From NCBI GenBank assembly GCA_936450465.1, contig OW388296.1, positions 16,639,026-16,703,025 of the forward strand: a stretch of DNA of 64,000 nt, given 5' to 3'. Under the pieces are notes generated by a model. The model saw nothing but the letters and a program-made list of their open reading frames with translations, was not told where the DNA came from and ran no database searches. Position numbers and translations under genes: made by a program. The stretch is from Gibbula magus (taxonomy: Eukaryota > Mollusca > Gastropoda > Trochida > Trochidae). Below, in pieces: positions 10,925 to 22,900 of the stretch. Each line of letters opens with the position of its first letter. Position 1 is the stretch's first letter.

Positions 10925-11118
10925 ATATAGAATTTGAAATTGAACATTGTCATTTCGTTACTTAGAATAAAGCGTTTGTAATTGAACATTGCCATTTCGT
11001 TACTTAGAATAAAGAGTTTGTTATTGAACATTACCATTTCGTTACTTAGAATAACGAGTTTGTAATTGAACATTACCATTTCGTTACTTAGAATAAAGAG
11101 TTTGTAATTGAACATAGT
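10925..11118. repeat. 42-bp minisatellite, about 4.5 copies
   Basis: The unit contains TTGAACATTACCATTTCGTT and ACTTAGAATAAAGAGTTT and repeats every 42 bases. As 42 is a multiple of three, the minus strand stays open (10906-11115) and reads as repeats of a 14-residue SNEM-type motif. This is explained by the period, so I do not call a gene. Confidence 0.85.
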
Positions 11119-11812
11119 CGAATTGATTGTTTAGAATAACGAACAGATTGTTGATATGTTTCGCGATTTTTCAAGGTACGAATATTAAAAGGAATATAAT
11201 GCATCAATAAATGCAACGACTTACCACCCCTTTTGTATACCACACGACATGGCCTTATCGTTACTCGGACTTTCGTTGAACTCCACTCACCTTTAAAGGC
11301 ACTCTTTCGAAAAGTATTATTACAATTCTAACAACAATACACTCCTCAGTAATAGTCTTTCAAATTAAGAAATAATAACCAGTTGATATTTTGTACAGAA
11401 CGTCACTAACCACATCACTGCTGTGTGTTTCGTATGGGAGTTAGTCTTGTTTATTGGTCACTAACGGGTTAAGAAATGTGCCTTGACATTACAATGTGTT
11501 GGGACGAGGAACACACACTAGTCTTAGACACGGAGTTCACCCTCGTGCATTGATCAAGGGACTGTCATATCTCAATGGACATGTTCTAGCTATTGAAGGT
11601 ATTGTAAAGGTTGTCGCTGTGTGTAAGATACACTACAATTGATATATGAAGTAAATTTATTCTGGTGTTTGGTGTGGGCTATGAGTTGGATCACTCTGAA
11701 ATAACATTTTAAGTAGTGTTCGAAGTATGCAGCAGATTCACCTGCGTATTGACAACATATTACAAATTACCGATTTCTAAATGAATCTCAAAGCAACTGT
11801 TTGCGTGAAGAT

Positions 11813-11814
<2 letters not shown>
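11119..11814. other. Intergenic, nothing recognised
   Basis: No supported gene, repeat or palindrome. Confidence 0.4.

Positions 11815-11852
<38 letters not shown>
11815..11852 (+). repeat. Uninterrupted poly-G run of 38
   Basis: Thirty-eight consecutive G in an otherwise AT-rich region. Such a run can form G-quadruplexes and is hard to sequence, so its exact length in the assembly is unreliable. Confidence 0.95.
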
Positions 11853-11853
<1 letters not shown>

Positions 11854-12240
11854 TATACGTGTTATCATGTGGCGCATTACAGGCTCATCATCAATGTTGA
11901 ACATTACCATAACAAATGTTGTTATGTTATGTTGTTTAGGAGAGGAGCTTCCACCATGAATTTATGATATATAGACTTTCGATTTATGTCTAGCATTGTG
12001 ATTGTTTGACTGCATGAGAGGCAACACACTGACAACGTTTATGATGAATTACGAGGAGAAAGTATGTCTGCTCTTTGACAATTATTCCCTTTTAACAGTC
12101 TAATTGCACATATCTGTAATGGTTATAAAACCTTTGTTGGACGACAAAATCATCATCAATGATTTAATTATTGTTGTATTGTGTCCCATAGGCCTAGCTA
12201 GGCCGGAAATAGGTATCAGGCTGGATACCATTGCAATATA
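11853..12240. other. Intergenic, nothing recognised
   Basis: No supported gene or repeat. It separates the poly-G run from the GAA/GAT-type microsatellite. Confidence 0.4.
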
Positions 12241-12325
12241 TTAATGTTCTGATTCTGATTCTTCTTCTTCTGATTCTTCTTCTGATTCTTTGGATTCTGA
12301 TTCTTCTTCTTCTTCTGTCATCATA
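12241..12325. repeat. Interrupted TTC/GATTCT microsatellite
   Basis: A pyrimidine-rich mixture of TTC and GATTCT units. On the minus strand it reads as Glu/Ser low complexity (EEESESKESEEESEE). The open frame to 12429 is explained by this composition. Confidence 0.75.
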
Positions 12326-13070
12326 CATAGAAAGATCAAATGAATGTCAACACGGCATCTGAGCAAGTGTTCTGGAGAAACGCACGTTCGACAGAGGAAG
12401 AAGACAAGTACGCACTGTACGTGCGGCAATCCGTAGCATTGAGTCTACTTGTTTTTGTGAAGTATGAGTGGTGTTTCACTGAATGACAAGTGACACTGCA
12501 CATTTATAAACATTATGACATACAGAGTTGTGCTCCATCGCAGAGAAACTATCGAGTTCCGTGGTTCCTGTCGGGATTCAAGACTCAAGACCTGTCGATC
12601 CAAAGTCAATCTAATTAAAATAAGACCGTACACACTAGGAAGTTTGATTTGGTCTGTTACAGGTATTAGTTTCTACAATGTACCGGGATTTTGTCATTCA
12701 CGCTAATTGGGTAAAAATTTGATACATTTAGAAAGGTAACTCATTTATAATCGCTAACACAGTATACACATACAATAAAGCTAAACTATCTAAACAGTAA
12801 AGGTATAATTCAAATCTAGTTCAAACTAGCTGTAATGGTTCCGTGATGGCGGTCATAATGTCACATATAAACCTAAGGTGTCATATATGTGTCATTTTGA
12901 GGTTATTCTTTTCTGAGGTAAACCTCCTTTCAAGGCCATACAGAACTCCCTTGGGCATTCTATAGAATATCCCTGGCCCTGAAAGTAGACTTAAACGTGA
13001 ATTGTAACCTCATTTGATGTTTTAATTTCAATCACAGAACAAATCGAAAATGATTCTAAGTTAAAATTTC
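12326..13070. other. Intergenic, possibly the body of the tRNA-derived SINE
   Basis: No gene. The part adjoining 13070 may be the 3' body of the SINE on the minus strand. I could not find its tail or a target duplication. Confidence 0.35.
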
Positions 13071-13074
13071 ACTT

Positions 13075-13145
13075 GACATGATGAGATTCGAACATGCATC
13101 CCTTCGCTCCTTAAACTGGATGCTCTACCACGGAGCCAAAAATCG
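13075..13145 (-). repeat. tRNA-derived SINE head (pol III A and B boxes)
   Basis: On the minus strand the sequence has an A box (TGGCTCCGTGG, 13138-13128) and a B box (TGTTCGAATCT, 13094-13084) about 34 bases apart, the normal tRNA spacing. A 4-bp D-stem-like pair (GCTC/GAGC) flanks the GTGGTA loop. The anticodon arm does not pair as five base pairs and position U33 is not kept. It is therefore a tRNA-derived SINE promoter or tRNA relic and not a working tRNA. Confidence 0.6.
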
Positions 13146-13288
13146 CGAAAGTCGAACAAACCCTGGCTTCGTTTGCGCAATACTTTTTTCTGTTCACGGC
13201 ATGGCTATGTCATTTCATAGGAAACATGTTTCATAATTAATAACCGATTTTGATAAATTGGTCGCCCTTTCCTTCGCTTTATATGACA

Positions 13289-13422
13289 GATATAACACTC
13301 TCCCTCGGTTTTGTGAACATTCGGGGTCGGCAGAACCCATGGGCCTTCGGCCTTCGTCCCGCGGGTTCTGCCTCTCCCTCGTGTTTACATTTTCAACCAA
13401 AACCTCGGGAGAGTGCTATATC
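13289..13422. repeat. Nested hairpin (palindrome C)
   Basis: Outer arms 13289-13313 and 13398-13422 match as reverse complements (core ACTCTCCCTCGGTTTTG). A second pair (GGCAGAACCCATGGG, 13329-13343; CCCGCGGGTTCTGCC, 13358-13372) lies inside, with GGCCTTCGGCC near the centre. TTACGT follows at about 13425. GC-rich core in an AT-rich setting; probably a palindromic mobile element. Confidence 0.75.
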
Positions 13423-13439
13423 CTTTACGTAACACGTAC

Positions 13440-14152
13440 CATCTATTATCAACTAGATTGGGAATAAATGGAACAGTGTGATACATTCAGAGGTGGAGTT
13501 CACCTGTAAGGGAACTTAGAACCGCCCACCCCTTAGAGCTTCTCAGACGTCATCAAATGCATTAGATCGTGGGAAGTCCGGAGAACAGTCGGATAATACA
13601 AGGTAGTTGACATAATTCTGCTACAAACGACGCCAGTACATGCAACATCAGTGTATTGGAAGATGAGTTTACCCGAAGAGCTTGATGACACGCGACGTTG
13701 ATATATATGTAATAATCCATCTTTCTTCCTTGCTTTTTCAAACTCAAACTCGAAGTTTAGTTTTGTTTTACATATGTGAGAAAGTATGGGGCATTGGATC
13801 ACAAGAGAAAACAAAACATTTTTAGAATATATCTATTGATTCTAACATCACTAGAATTTATGAAAGTTAATACTACAGTCAGACCTTGTTTAATCTGTCC
13901 CCATTTATCCGGACAACCGGTCATCTGCACGGTAATATTTAAGATCTTCTCTATGCATTTCTATGCAATTGATTTGTTTAACCACACGATGCTATCCGGA
14001 TGATTTTCAACTGTAACCAAATTGTGCGGATAAACGGGGTATGACTCAATACAATGTGTCTTGTATTACTCATACTTACTATGAAAACTTCTTTATTCGT
14101 TTCTCACAACGTTTTTGGACTTATTCTTTTACCTTCTTTAGGTGGATGAAGG
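13440..14152. other. Intergenic, nothing recognised
   Basis: No domain-bearing open frame. The frames at 13533-13814 (minus) and 13776-14003 (plus) have no recognisable content. Confidence 0.4.
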
Positions 14153-14521
14153 TTAAAGGGGCAGTAGCACGTTTTTTTCGCTCAAATAAGTTGATGAAAT
14201 GTATTTGAAAAATAATGTCAGACACCAAAAGTAAAACATCCTTCTCTCTTCGGAAAATCAAGTTAAAAAATGAGTGTACGTGGTTCAAAAAAGCCATTGG
14301 AATCGTTTTTGTAATTCGAAATAATAAAATATGTTCACATTAAAATGGCCGCCATGCAATTTTTGCTTCATACGCAACACCATTATTACCACTACAGATA
14401 ATTGGTTTGTGTAATAAGATGTTTTACCCTCTAATGTAAATATAATGGCAAACACAATCATCATTAATGGGAAATTTGAAAAAAAAAATTTTTTTGCATA
14501 AAAGTGCTACAGCCACTTTAA
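14153..14521. mobile_element. TTAA-flanked MITE of about 365 bp
   Basis: TTAA at 14153-14156 and 14518-14521 borders imperfect terminal repeats AGGGGCAGTAGCAC and GTGCTACAGCCACT (three mismatches in 14 when paired). TTAA duplication is typical of piggyBac-type transposition. The interior is noncoding, with A/T runs and an AAAATGGCCGCCATGC word near 14344-14359. The superfamily is an inference from the TTAA borders. Confidence 0.55.
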
Positions 14522-15218
14522 GTAGTCAGACATACCGTATCTAGGATACTACTGTAATAGAAGCATAGCATGTCACGTCACGACCAGTTACCATTAGTTT
14601 GCTTCAGTTGCACACGGCATATCCTATATAATTGTTCGTAAAATGAGTCGGTCAGGTTATTTTTCAGCAATTTCCATAAAGGAGCTGAAGCATTTTTTTG
14701 CATATTATTTTTTCTAAAATTTACCATTCATTATTAAAGTTATACAATATTCTGTTACATGAGATAGTAAAACATCAGATTACACGACCAAGCCGTTTCC
14801 AAAGAAAACATTTATCCGTATTTGAAGAAAATGGTGCAACGTATAAAGTCACAGTGGTGTGAAACTCGTCAGCTAGTGTGAGAGGTAGATATGTAGGTCA
14901 TATTCGATTTTGAGATTTCAGACAGCAATATTGTTGACTATTCCATCATTGCACCATATTTAAAACGTTTATTTGAGTGTTTAGGTATAGCTACATCAGT
15001 CTAATAACGTGAACATTTTAATGTGAAATGACCGTATGACTTTGTACATTTGTTTTAAAACTCTTTTTATTGATATAGGAGATTTATTTAGTCATTGGTA
15101 ACTCTTATTTACTGTTTTGTGGGAGTACTTTCTTTCAGTAAGCAGAACGTGCTACAGCTCTTTAAAGCGGATTGTTAAAAATAAAACTACCAAAATTCCA
15201 GATAACACACCCCCAAGT
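14522..15218. other. Intergenic, nothing recognised
   Basis: AT-rich, without supported features. Confidence 0.4.
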
Positions 15219-15434
15219 CGGCCACTAGTAGCTAGTGGCTTGCCACTGGTGGGTAGCAAGTGGCCCACCGGTGTGATAGCTAGTAGCAAGTGGCCCACCA
15301 GCGTGGTAGCAGGTGGGCCGCTGGTGGCAGATAGCCACAAGTGGCTGCCACCGGTGGCCCACCTTCTATCAGCTGGACAAACTACTAGTGGGCCACTGGA
15401 GCAGGTACTAGTGGCCTATCAGTGGTCCACCAGT
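15219..15434. repeat. Cluster of CCACNGGTGG-type palindromic words
   Basis: About 215 bases packed with variants of a short palindrome: CCACTAGTAG, CCACTGGTGG, CCCACCGGTG, CCACCAGCG, CCGCTGGTGG, CCACCGGTGG, CTAGTGGGCCAC. Most are joined by TAGCAAGTGGC-like linkers. Both strands stay open (15117-15443 plus; 15152-15340 minus), giving Gly/Pro/Trp-rich low-complexity translations. I regard these as by-products. Confidence 0.7.
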
Positions 15435-16084
15435 TGTGTGTAATCTGGGTTATATTTACACGAAATACATTTTAGCAAGAGCAAATCAACGGATAACAGA
15501 CACAATGATTTAAACATACATGTATTTATTCCATTAAAGAATTGATAAACAATTAAGCTGCAATAACTTATATGAAAACCGCACCAGAATGCAAAAAATA
15601 CTAGTCATGGTAAATTTACAACACACTAGATTTACAAGCGTTGTCGGGCGCATTAACCGGCAGTGAATAATGGTCCCAGAGTGACAGCGTGACATTTTAA
15701 TAAACTTTTTATCTTTCTTTATCTCTCTGTGTTATTACATCATTGTTTACCCTTATCGAATGTAATACGTTGTCCTACAGCTGCTTGCACTGCCCTTGAC
15801 AAAAAGATAGATTTACTGTACAAACGAACATTTCATCGACCGTTGTATGCTGTGGCATCTAGTTTCTTACTTTAGGAGCTTAAGTGTAACACATACATGT
15901 ATTGGTTCTTGGCACATTCAATGCCTTACATAGACAGAGAAATTAATATCTACCATATTTCGTTATTGAGTATTTTCCTTAACAGTTAAACACAATGAAA
16001 TATAATTCATTGTTTGCCTTTCGTAGAAGAGTAGGGAATATTGTGACTACATTCATGCCCGAACTTTCCGAGACAATTAGGCAA
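15435..16084. other. Intergenic, nothing recognised
   Basis: No supported gene. A short GTCGGGCGCATTAACCGGCAG stretch near 15643 resembles one near 4570, probably remnants of one repeat. Confidence 0.35.
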
Positions 16085-16436
16085 TACTACCCACCAACAT
16101 AACTACCTACCCACCTACATAACTACCTACCCACCTACATAACTACCTACCCACCTACCCAACTACATAATTACCTACCCACCTACATAACTACCTTTTT
16201 GGCCTACCTTCCTACATAACTACCTTTTTGGCCTACCTGCCTACCCACCTATATAACTACCTTATTGGCCTACCTGCCTACATAACTACCTTTTTGGCCT
16301 ACCTGCCTACCCACTTATATAACTACCTTTTTGGCCTACCTGCCTACATAACTACCATTTTGGCCTACCTGCCTACCCACCTATATAACTACCTTTTTGG
16401 CCTACCTGTCTACCCACCTATATAACTACCTTTTTG
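16085..16436. repeat. Compound minisatellite of CCTACC/ACATAACTACC units
   Basis: The first part is a roughly 20-base unit (ACCTACATAACTACCTACCC). The second is a longer unit built of TATAACTACCTTTTTGGCC plus TACCTGCCTACCCACC. The plus strand stays open (16228-16425) as repeats of an AYLPTHLYNY motif. This open frame is caused by the repeat and is not counted as a gene. Confidence 0.85.
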
Positions 16437-16717
16437 TACCTATCAAACATGCTTATTTAAATTTGCATAAGGTCACGTGATACAGAAACATGAATAGATT
16501 GAGACACTATATATACTCAAACCGAAACATGATTAGATTGAGACGCTATATATATTTACTCCAATCTAAACAGATGATAGTTACCATGGTAATTTACAGC
16601 AGGCCCAGTTTATACAGTTTATCTGACTTCGCGACGGACTTATGCAAGAGGCTAGATGAAGGTTCTATATATCGCCCATACAAATGCTCTTGATATATAA
16701 CCAAGCATAGCTTGTAT

Positions 16718-16768
16718 TCCCCCCCCCCCCCCACCACCACCCAACACACACACACACACGCACACATC
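16718..16768. repeat. Poly-C / ACC / AC simple repeat
   Basis: About a dozen C, then ACC units, then an (AC)n tract. Confidence 0.85.
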
Positions 16769-19700
16769 AACCCTCCCCCGCCTCCCTACCCCACGAGGGG
16801 TCCAATAATGCTCCAAGGGCCATTGGGTAACGTTTCAATTTTGGTTGTGACGGGCTGAAGAAGGGGAGCACTTTGTGTGACGTAGTGAAACATAACTACT
16901 CTGATTTTAATGAGATTGTTTGCTTGTAGAAAGCGTCAAGATATCCTTGGAATACTCCAAGTTGTCCAGTATGGTCGTGGTGATTAATGCTAGGATCAAC
17001 ATCAATGTAATCAATTGGTTATTATGTGAACAAAGACGCAAGGTCTTATACTAGATCCCCTGCTAACACCATAAGAAGATACCGTCTACAAATCCCTTCT
17101 GGCAGACGCTATCATGTGACCTTGCACGTGACTTAATGGGTTGCTCCTGGGATAGTAGGTCGAGGCTACCTGAACCGTTCAAACAAAAGTCCCCTCTATC
17201 GCTTCAATAACAGTAATACGGAAAGCTACGATTTCATCAGGTATATCGATATATGTAGTACTTCTAAAGTGTTGATCTAAGTTCCAACGTCTACAGTGCC
17301 ACTGACAATGTAATCGTTTGTTACGTTAAAAGTCTTCGTTCCTTGGTTGTTTCGCAAACCCGAGTTGTAACCCAATGTGAGTATATGTGTACTTAACTTG
17401 TAGTCACATTGGTATCTCTGACCTCAGCAGTATCAAGAAATAATTGGGTCATGTCCTTTTAGAATTTAAATGTTGGAAACCTCACACATAAAGGAAACTG
17501 CTCAATGTAACCCTATAATGAGACAGTGGTTATGATAGCAATTTACGACGTAAAATATATATTCTTTGAACAATGTTAACTAGCATTCATTTTTGTTGCA
17601 TTTGTGATGTTCAATGCAAAAGATCCACGTCTTTGCAGGTGACGAAAAACACCCATAAAATACAATTAAGTATTTGATATGAATAACGACTGGGTCATAG
17701 GTCACCGCTCAAAATAAATTTCCTTATCAATGTAAAGGCGTGCAAAAGAAACCACAATATAGTTTTAGAATCAATGGAATAGAAAATTTCTTCTTTTTTT
17801 CATTCGATCATACAAAGAGTAGATCAAACCACATAGCAAATAATCAATAAATGAAGTTTTGAAGACAGGTGGCCTGGAGTGACAAGTCAAGTTAATAAGT
17901 CAACAATATCAGTTTTGATTTTAAGTGAGAAGTTCCTTTTGAACGTCAGTATCAAAGACAATTTAGATTAATTATTAAAATGACGGTATGTGCAATAAGA
18001 GGTCTTAACGAGAACAAACTCTGGGAAAAGCCTTGTTTTCTAAAACCATTTCTTTTATGATCCATAATATCTTGTTTGTGATGGATTTGAAAGAAAACCC
18101 ACAACTTAATTATCCCTTTTTAAGCCTCATTGGCATCCTATTGGTTCTCCGATCCCTTCTGTGTGAGCTAAGACTCAATGATAAACGTCTATAAGTAATA
18201 TTTACGCTAAGCAGATGTGTTTCGCAAGTGACTTCGCGATCTGTCTGTCTGTCGCATGATCACAAAGTGCACAGAGGACACGTGTAACCATTCTTGCATG
18301 GATCCTCGCTCTACTGTTATGTAAATACGATCTCTAATATATTATTGTACGATATGAATTACAATTTTAAACAGGAAAGATTTCATCAAGATTGCTTCCT
18401 GGTTCCGTGGCCTATTATACTAGTAACACTGGTCTGCTACCCTCGTGATTCACGACGTCTGACTGATATAATGGACAACTATTTGCTCGGGTTCTTTGAC
18501 GGATGTGCTGTCAGTACCTTGGTAGCAAATCATCATCGGCTTTGTTAGATTATGTTCTTACAACAGACCGATCAATGGACTGGAGCCACACCCATGGCTG
18601 AGGAAACCAGCGCTGATTTTATCACCTGTCACGGAAACTGCATTAACGTTATTATATGCATCCTTCACATGCAGACTCACGATCTGTGAATTACATACAC
18701 AAATAAGATGATACATGACACGCGGACGGGTGTTCTATGTTATGAAATCTCCGCTATTGACAATTGAATTATGCGCGAAACAAATTAGATTGCAAGCATC
18801 TTATCGGGTTAACAATAGCGACTACAGTATCGTTGATGTTGTACGTGTCAGTTACCCATGGTATCCCCTTACACTTGGACTTTCCACTGGACTTCAAATA
18901 GTAAATTATTTTTTATCACGATACGCGAGTGTTGTTACAGCGTCACATTAGATACAACAGCAGGTTGCTGCATATCTAAGGTCAAAGTTCGACCTCGGAG
19001 TTATTTGGTGACCTAAAACTGTTCGGCGTGTAGCTTTCACATTGGGAGTCGCCAGGGGGATATTCCACTTCCCTTATCATTCATAACAGGGAGAAACAAT
19101 TACAGTCGCAACGATACAAGTGCTTGGAAGGTACGTTCTCTCGTTTTTGACACGATGTTTTCGTAAACATGGCCAAGATCTAATTAAATCAACAATAATG
19201 AGGATGGTATTGTATTGACGATAATTCACGCCATACATGCGTGAAGTACTATTATTTCTAATTTAGGTAATAGTTGTTCTACACTGTGTAAATTAAAGTC
19301 TATTTAGATGTATATTTTCACATGTTTTTCATCGTGTGCTTTAAAATTCATGTACGTAAAAAACTCAGATAATGGTATCTTTAATTAATCATGTGCCATT
19401 TTTGCAAGATGTTAAATATTAATATCTGAAGCGCGCGAAGTGTACTATCATTTCTAATTATTAGGCTTGATGCGATGAGGCACATCAACTAGCATGTATT
19501 TGAAGTCACACATGTCAGACGTTTTAAATGATGCTATTATATATAGAAGTACTGACAGTTGCTGTAAGTTATCACTGTTTAATGCGAACACGTTCAGTAT
19601 AGTGACACCATACAATAAAAAAAAAGTCTTGATTATGATAAAAACCAGGACAGTGCGCGTCAAGAAGTCAGTTTTTTAAAATATAGGTTTGGATTGATAT

Positions 19701-19974
19701 TGTTTAATAGGTAATATAACTAGTACACAATTTCAGCTTCTGCACTCGTTCGTTTTTAAGGTCGCTCCTCGATGTCCATTGAACATAGGTACGTGTAACT
19801 GATATATTTGGCATTTGGTGATGGAAATGAAAGTCGAATGATATTATTTGAACTTACATCAGTACAAATGGTATTTTTGCACGTATCAAAGCAAACTACC
19901 ATTTTATGATTAATGCTTACTGTCTCTTTAAGACCTCATCTTACTGTCTTCGTGCATGCAGCCTTTTGCCTGAA
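16769..19974. other. 3.2-kb gap, nothing recognised
   Basis: AT-rich unique-looking sequence. Open frames at 18294-18548 and 18715-18951 have neither domain nor flanking splice logic that I can defend. I see no tandem or long inverted repeat. Confidence 0.4.
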
Positions 19975-22900
19975 AGTTAGTGAATAACATCAATCAGCCA
20001 TTTACATCGATGTGCAAAAAAGCTATACAATTTTCAACAGAGTCAAACTTAAGATATTTCTGCCGGATAAACTCTATTTGATGTCTAATGAGTATATATG
20101 TCGTAATGAGATAAACAAAATTTCCTTCATGAGAGTATAATAATACTATTTTATATCTGTTCAAACGTACATTGGGTGCTGAAATTGCTGTTTGAAAGAT
20201 TTTTGGAAATAATGTTTGGTATTCGAGGTGAATTTTTATGAAATATGGAAAATTATTATGTTAGTACATGATGATGTCGACATAATATACATGCTTGTAC
20301 TTAAATCGATGACGCATCGTTGCTGTAGGTTGTCATAAAACAAGCCGAAACCATTATTATTTCACTCTCTTGGTGTAGGGGATTTCAAAAACACGATTTT
20401 TAGAAAGCTTGTTTTTCAGAAAAAAATTACAAATAACATTTAGTTGACTTCATGAGACATGGTGAACTGTTTCTGTCGTGTCTATCCCCCGTGGAGGAAT
20501 ATATCTTTCATTTTGTTGGTATTGTTTCTTGTGTTTATTTTAACAGCTTCTTGATATCCTAAACAACTGCATTTTCATGTATTTGTCAAATATCCTGATT
20601 CTGATCATAGATTCTATTGACACTCTATTTTATGCTTAATAAGCGTAGATAATATATTTGATTATTAGAACAGCAACTTTGTTGACAATTTGATTTTAAC
20701 CCATGAAATCAATCAAATGAAAGATAAATGGTTAATTAAACCATTGAATTTCCCATCGAGTAAACGTCATGTCATTTATATATATTTATTTTTCCTGTAT
20801 TTTATATAGAATATCGTGATTTAAGGAAATATTTTTTGAACACTGTAAGCAGGAAACTAGGTGTAACAGTGTAAATATCCATTTAACGTACTATGATCAA
20901 TCGGTATATAAAATTAGAAAGTTGAAGTTTAACCCTTGTATAGTCCTTGATCAGCCCATCAAAACTCATCAGAGTACATCTCATAGCAGCAATGCGTTAA
21001 TGAATTTGATTTTGGTTTTGCTTTATTTATAGAATATTGGAAATATTGATAGACTTCACTTTTAGAAACTGATATTGCCTGATAATCTCCCGCTGTTCGT
21101 CACTATGACCTACAACCACTAACTAAATAATTGTTATATCATCATCAGTGTTGATATTTGTCCCAGTTAAGATATACCTCCTTAATTTTAATGTGGTACA
21201 TTTATTTAAGAATGTCCCCTATAATTTAAGATGATACCTTCTTTGTGGATAATTTAATTTAAGTTAGTTTAAGATCAAAATACATTTTCCCCTTTTTAAA
21301 AAACCTATTAATCACATGAAAATGTTACATGTATAAACAATATTCACAATTATATCATTTATATATAATCATTATCTGATGTGGCATTTGGCAGATGTAC
21401 CCTTAGTGGAATATAGACTTGTTAAAAAAAAATATTATCAAATAAACAAATATCATATTGAGAAAATACAAAATACCGATTTTAAAGGCCAAATATATGT
21501 TTATTAATGCATTTTGCCCTGTTGCCTTTAATTATAAAACTATATCTATTATCAATAAATAGAATTTGGAAATCATTTTCAACAACAACAACAACAACGA
21601 CCCTATAACGATAAGAGGGTGTTAGCTTGTACATTATCAGTGATATACGATATCTCTGACCCCATATAGCTGAATCCATGACAATTGTTATCGCATCTTT
21701 GTATACCACTCTTAATTCGACCTTGTCTTGGTCGCGAGATGTTCTGTCACCAGAAGTAAACAATTAATTAATAAAATCTAGAAATCCACTAAGGATGCCT
21801 GCCATTATTAGTGAAATGAAATGAGAGTTAAGATACAACTTAATGATGTCATCACTCCTCTTATACACACATGTTTTATTATGAAAACACTTACGTTAAG
21901 AACTGCTGTGCCAGTTGTGGACACTGGTGTATTTTAGCGCAAATATAATTTAATTGAAGCATCATATCGACGCGAAAAACTAGACCGATCATTTTGCATT
22001 TTGCACTATAAAAAGACACTTGAGTGTTCTATAACATAATATGTTTTGACATCTCAAAGTAAAAAGCTACAGTTTTGGCAGCTCTTTGAAGTGACCAGCG
22101 GTCAATCTTTTCAAACCCACAGTTTTTATTTTCTTCTATTAAATATCCAGTAAGTGATCAACTGGGTCTAACATACATCATATTCTTCCTCTTATAATCA
22201 TTCAATGTATCTGTGATACTTTTAGAAAATTTGAAAACTTTTATTCGAAAATTAATTAAATTTGAATTAAAGTAAGTTTGACCCCTTCTGTCCTTTTAAT
22301 TATGCCAAATTTCATAAACATGTACCACTACCGTGGCGATCACAGTATTCGTTTGAGAATGATTGTTTTACTCATGGATATTTGATGATTTATTGTCATT
22401 TTATGTCATGTAATTTTATTGACGTTACAATGAACGTCACTTAACATGATATTTGCACTAAAATTCACATGTAGGTGACCAAACTTTCGGTACGCAGCTG
22501 TATATGGCACTAGGATATGTTTCTTATGCTGTGTCAACGACTCGGCGTAATAATCTACAGTGAAATTAACAAACCCCACAACCACAGGAGAGTGTATCGC
22601 TTAGAAATAGCGTTTGAAAGGAATATACATGTACCTGTATAGACCCATCCCTATTGCTATATAAAAGGAAAGGGACGTAATGACGAAAACGCCCCATGCT
22701 CATTCAAAGTCATATTTCGCATCAAAAACAATTTCAAAAGGTATGTGACAGGACAGTCCGTAAATCGCTACCTCCAAACTTCCAAGCCAATATCCCCGCT
22801 CACGAAAAACAGCAATGTTGACATCACCTATGGATAGGAAGATTCGAACCGCAGAGTGAAACTACAGATGTAAAGACATATTACAACACCTACATATCAT

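Noticed and set aside
10906..11115. 69-residue frame with 14-residue repeats
   Set aside because: Produced by a 42-bp minisatellite whose period is a multiple of three; no start or splice context.
10924..11118. Possible CRISPR-like array (regular repeats)
   Set aside because: Units abut with no unique spacers and the genome is animal; it is a minisatellite. The same applies to 56365-56755.
12241..12429. Acidic Glu/Ser-rich peptide on the minus strand
   Set aside because: Translation of a TTC/GATTCT microsatellite.
15117..15443. 108-residue frame on the plus strand
   Set aside because: Mostly the CCAC-N-GGTGG cluster, which is also open on the other strand; no recognisable domain.
16228..16425. 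Repetitive frame with AYLPTHLYNY units
   Set aside because: By-product of a minisatellite.
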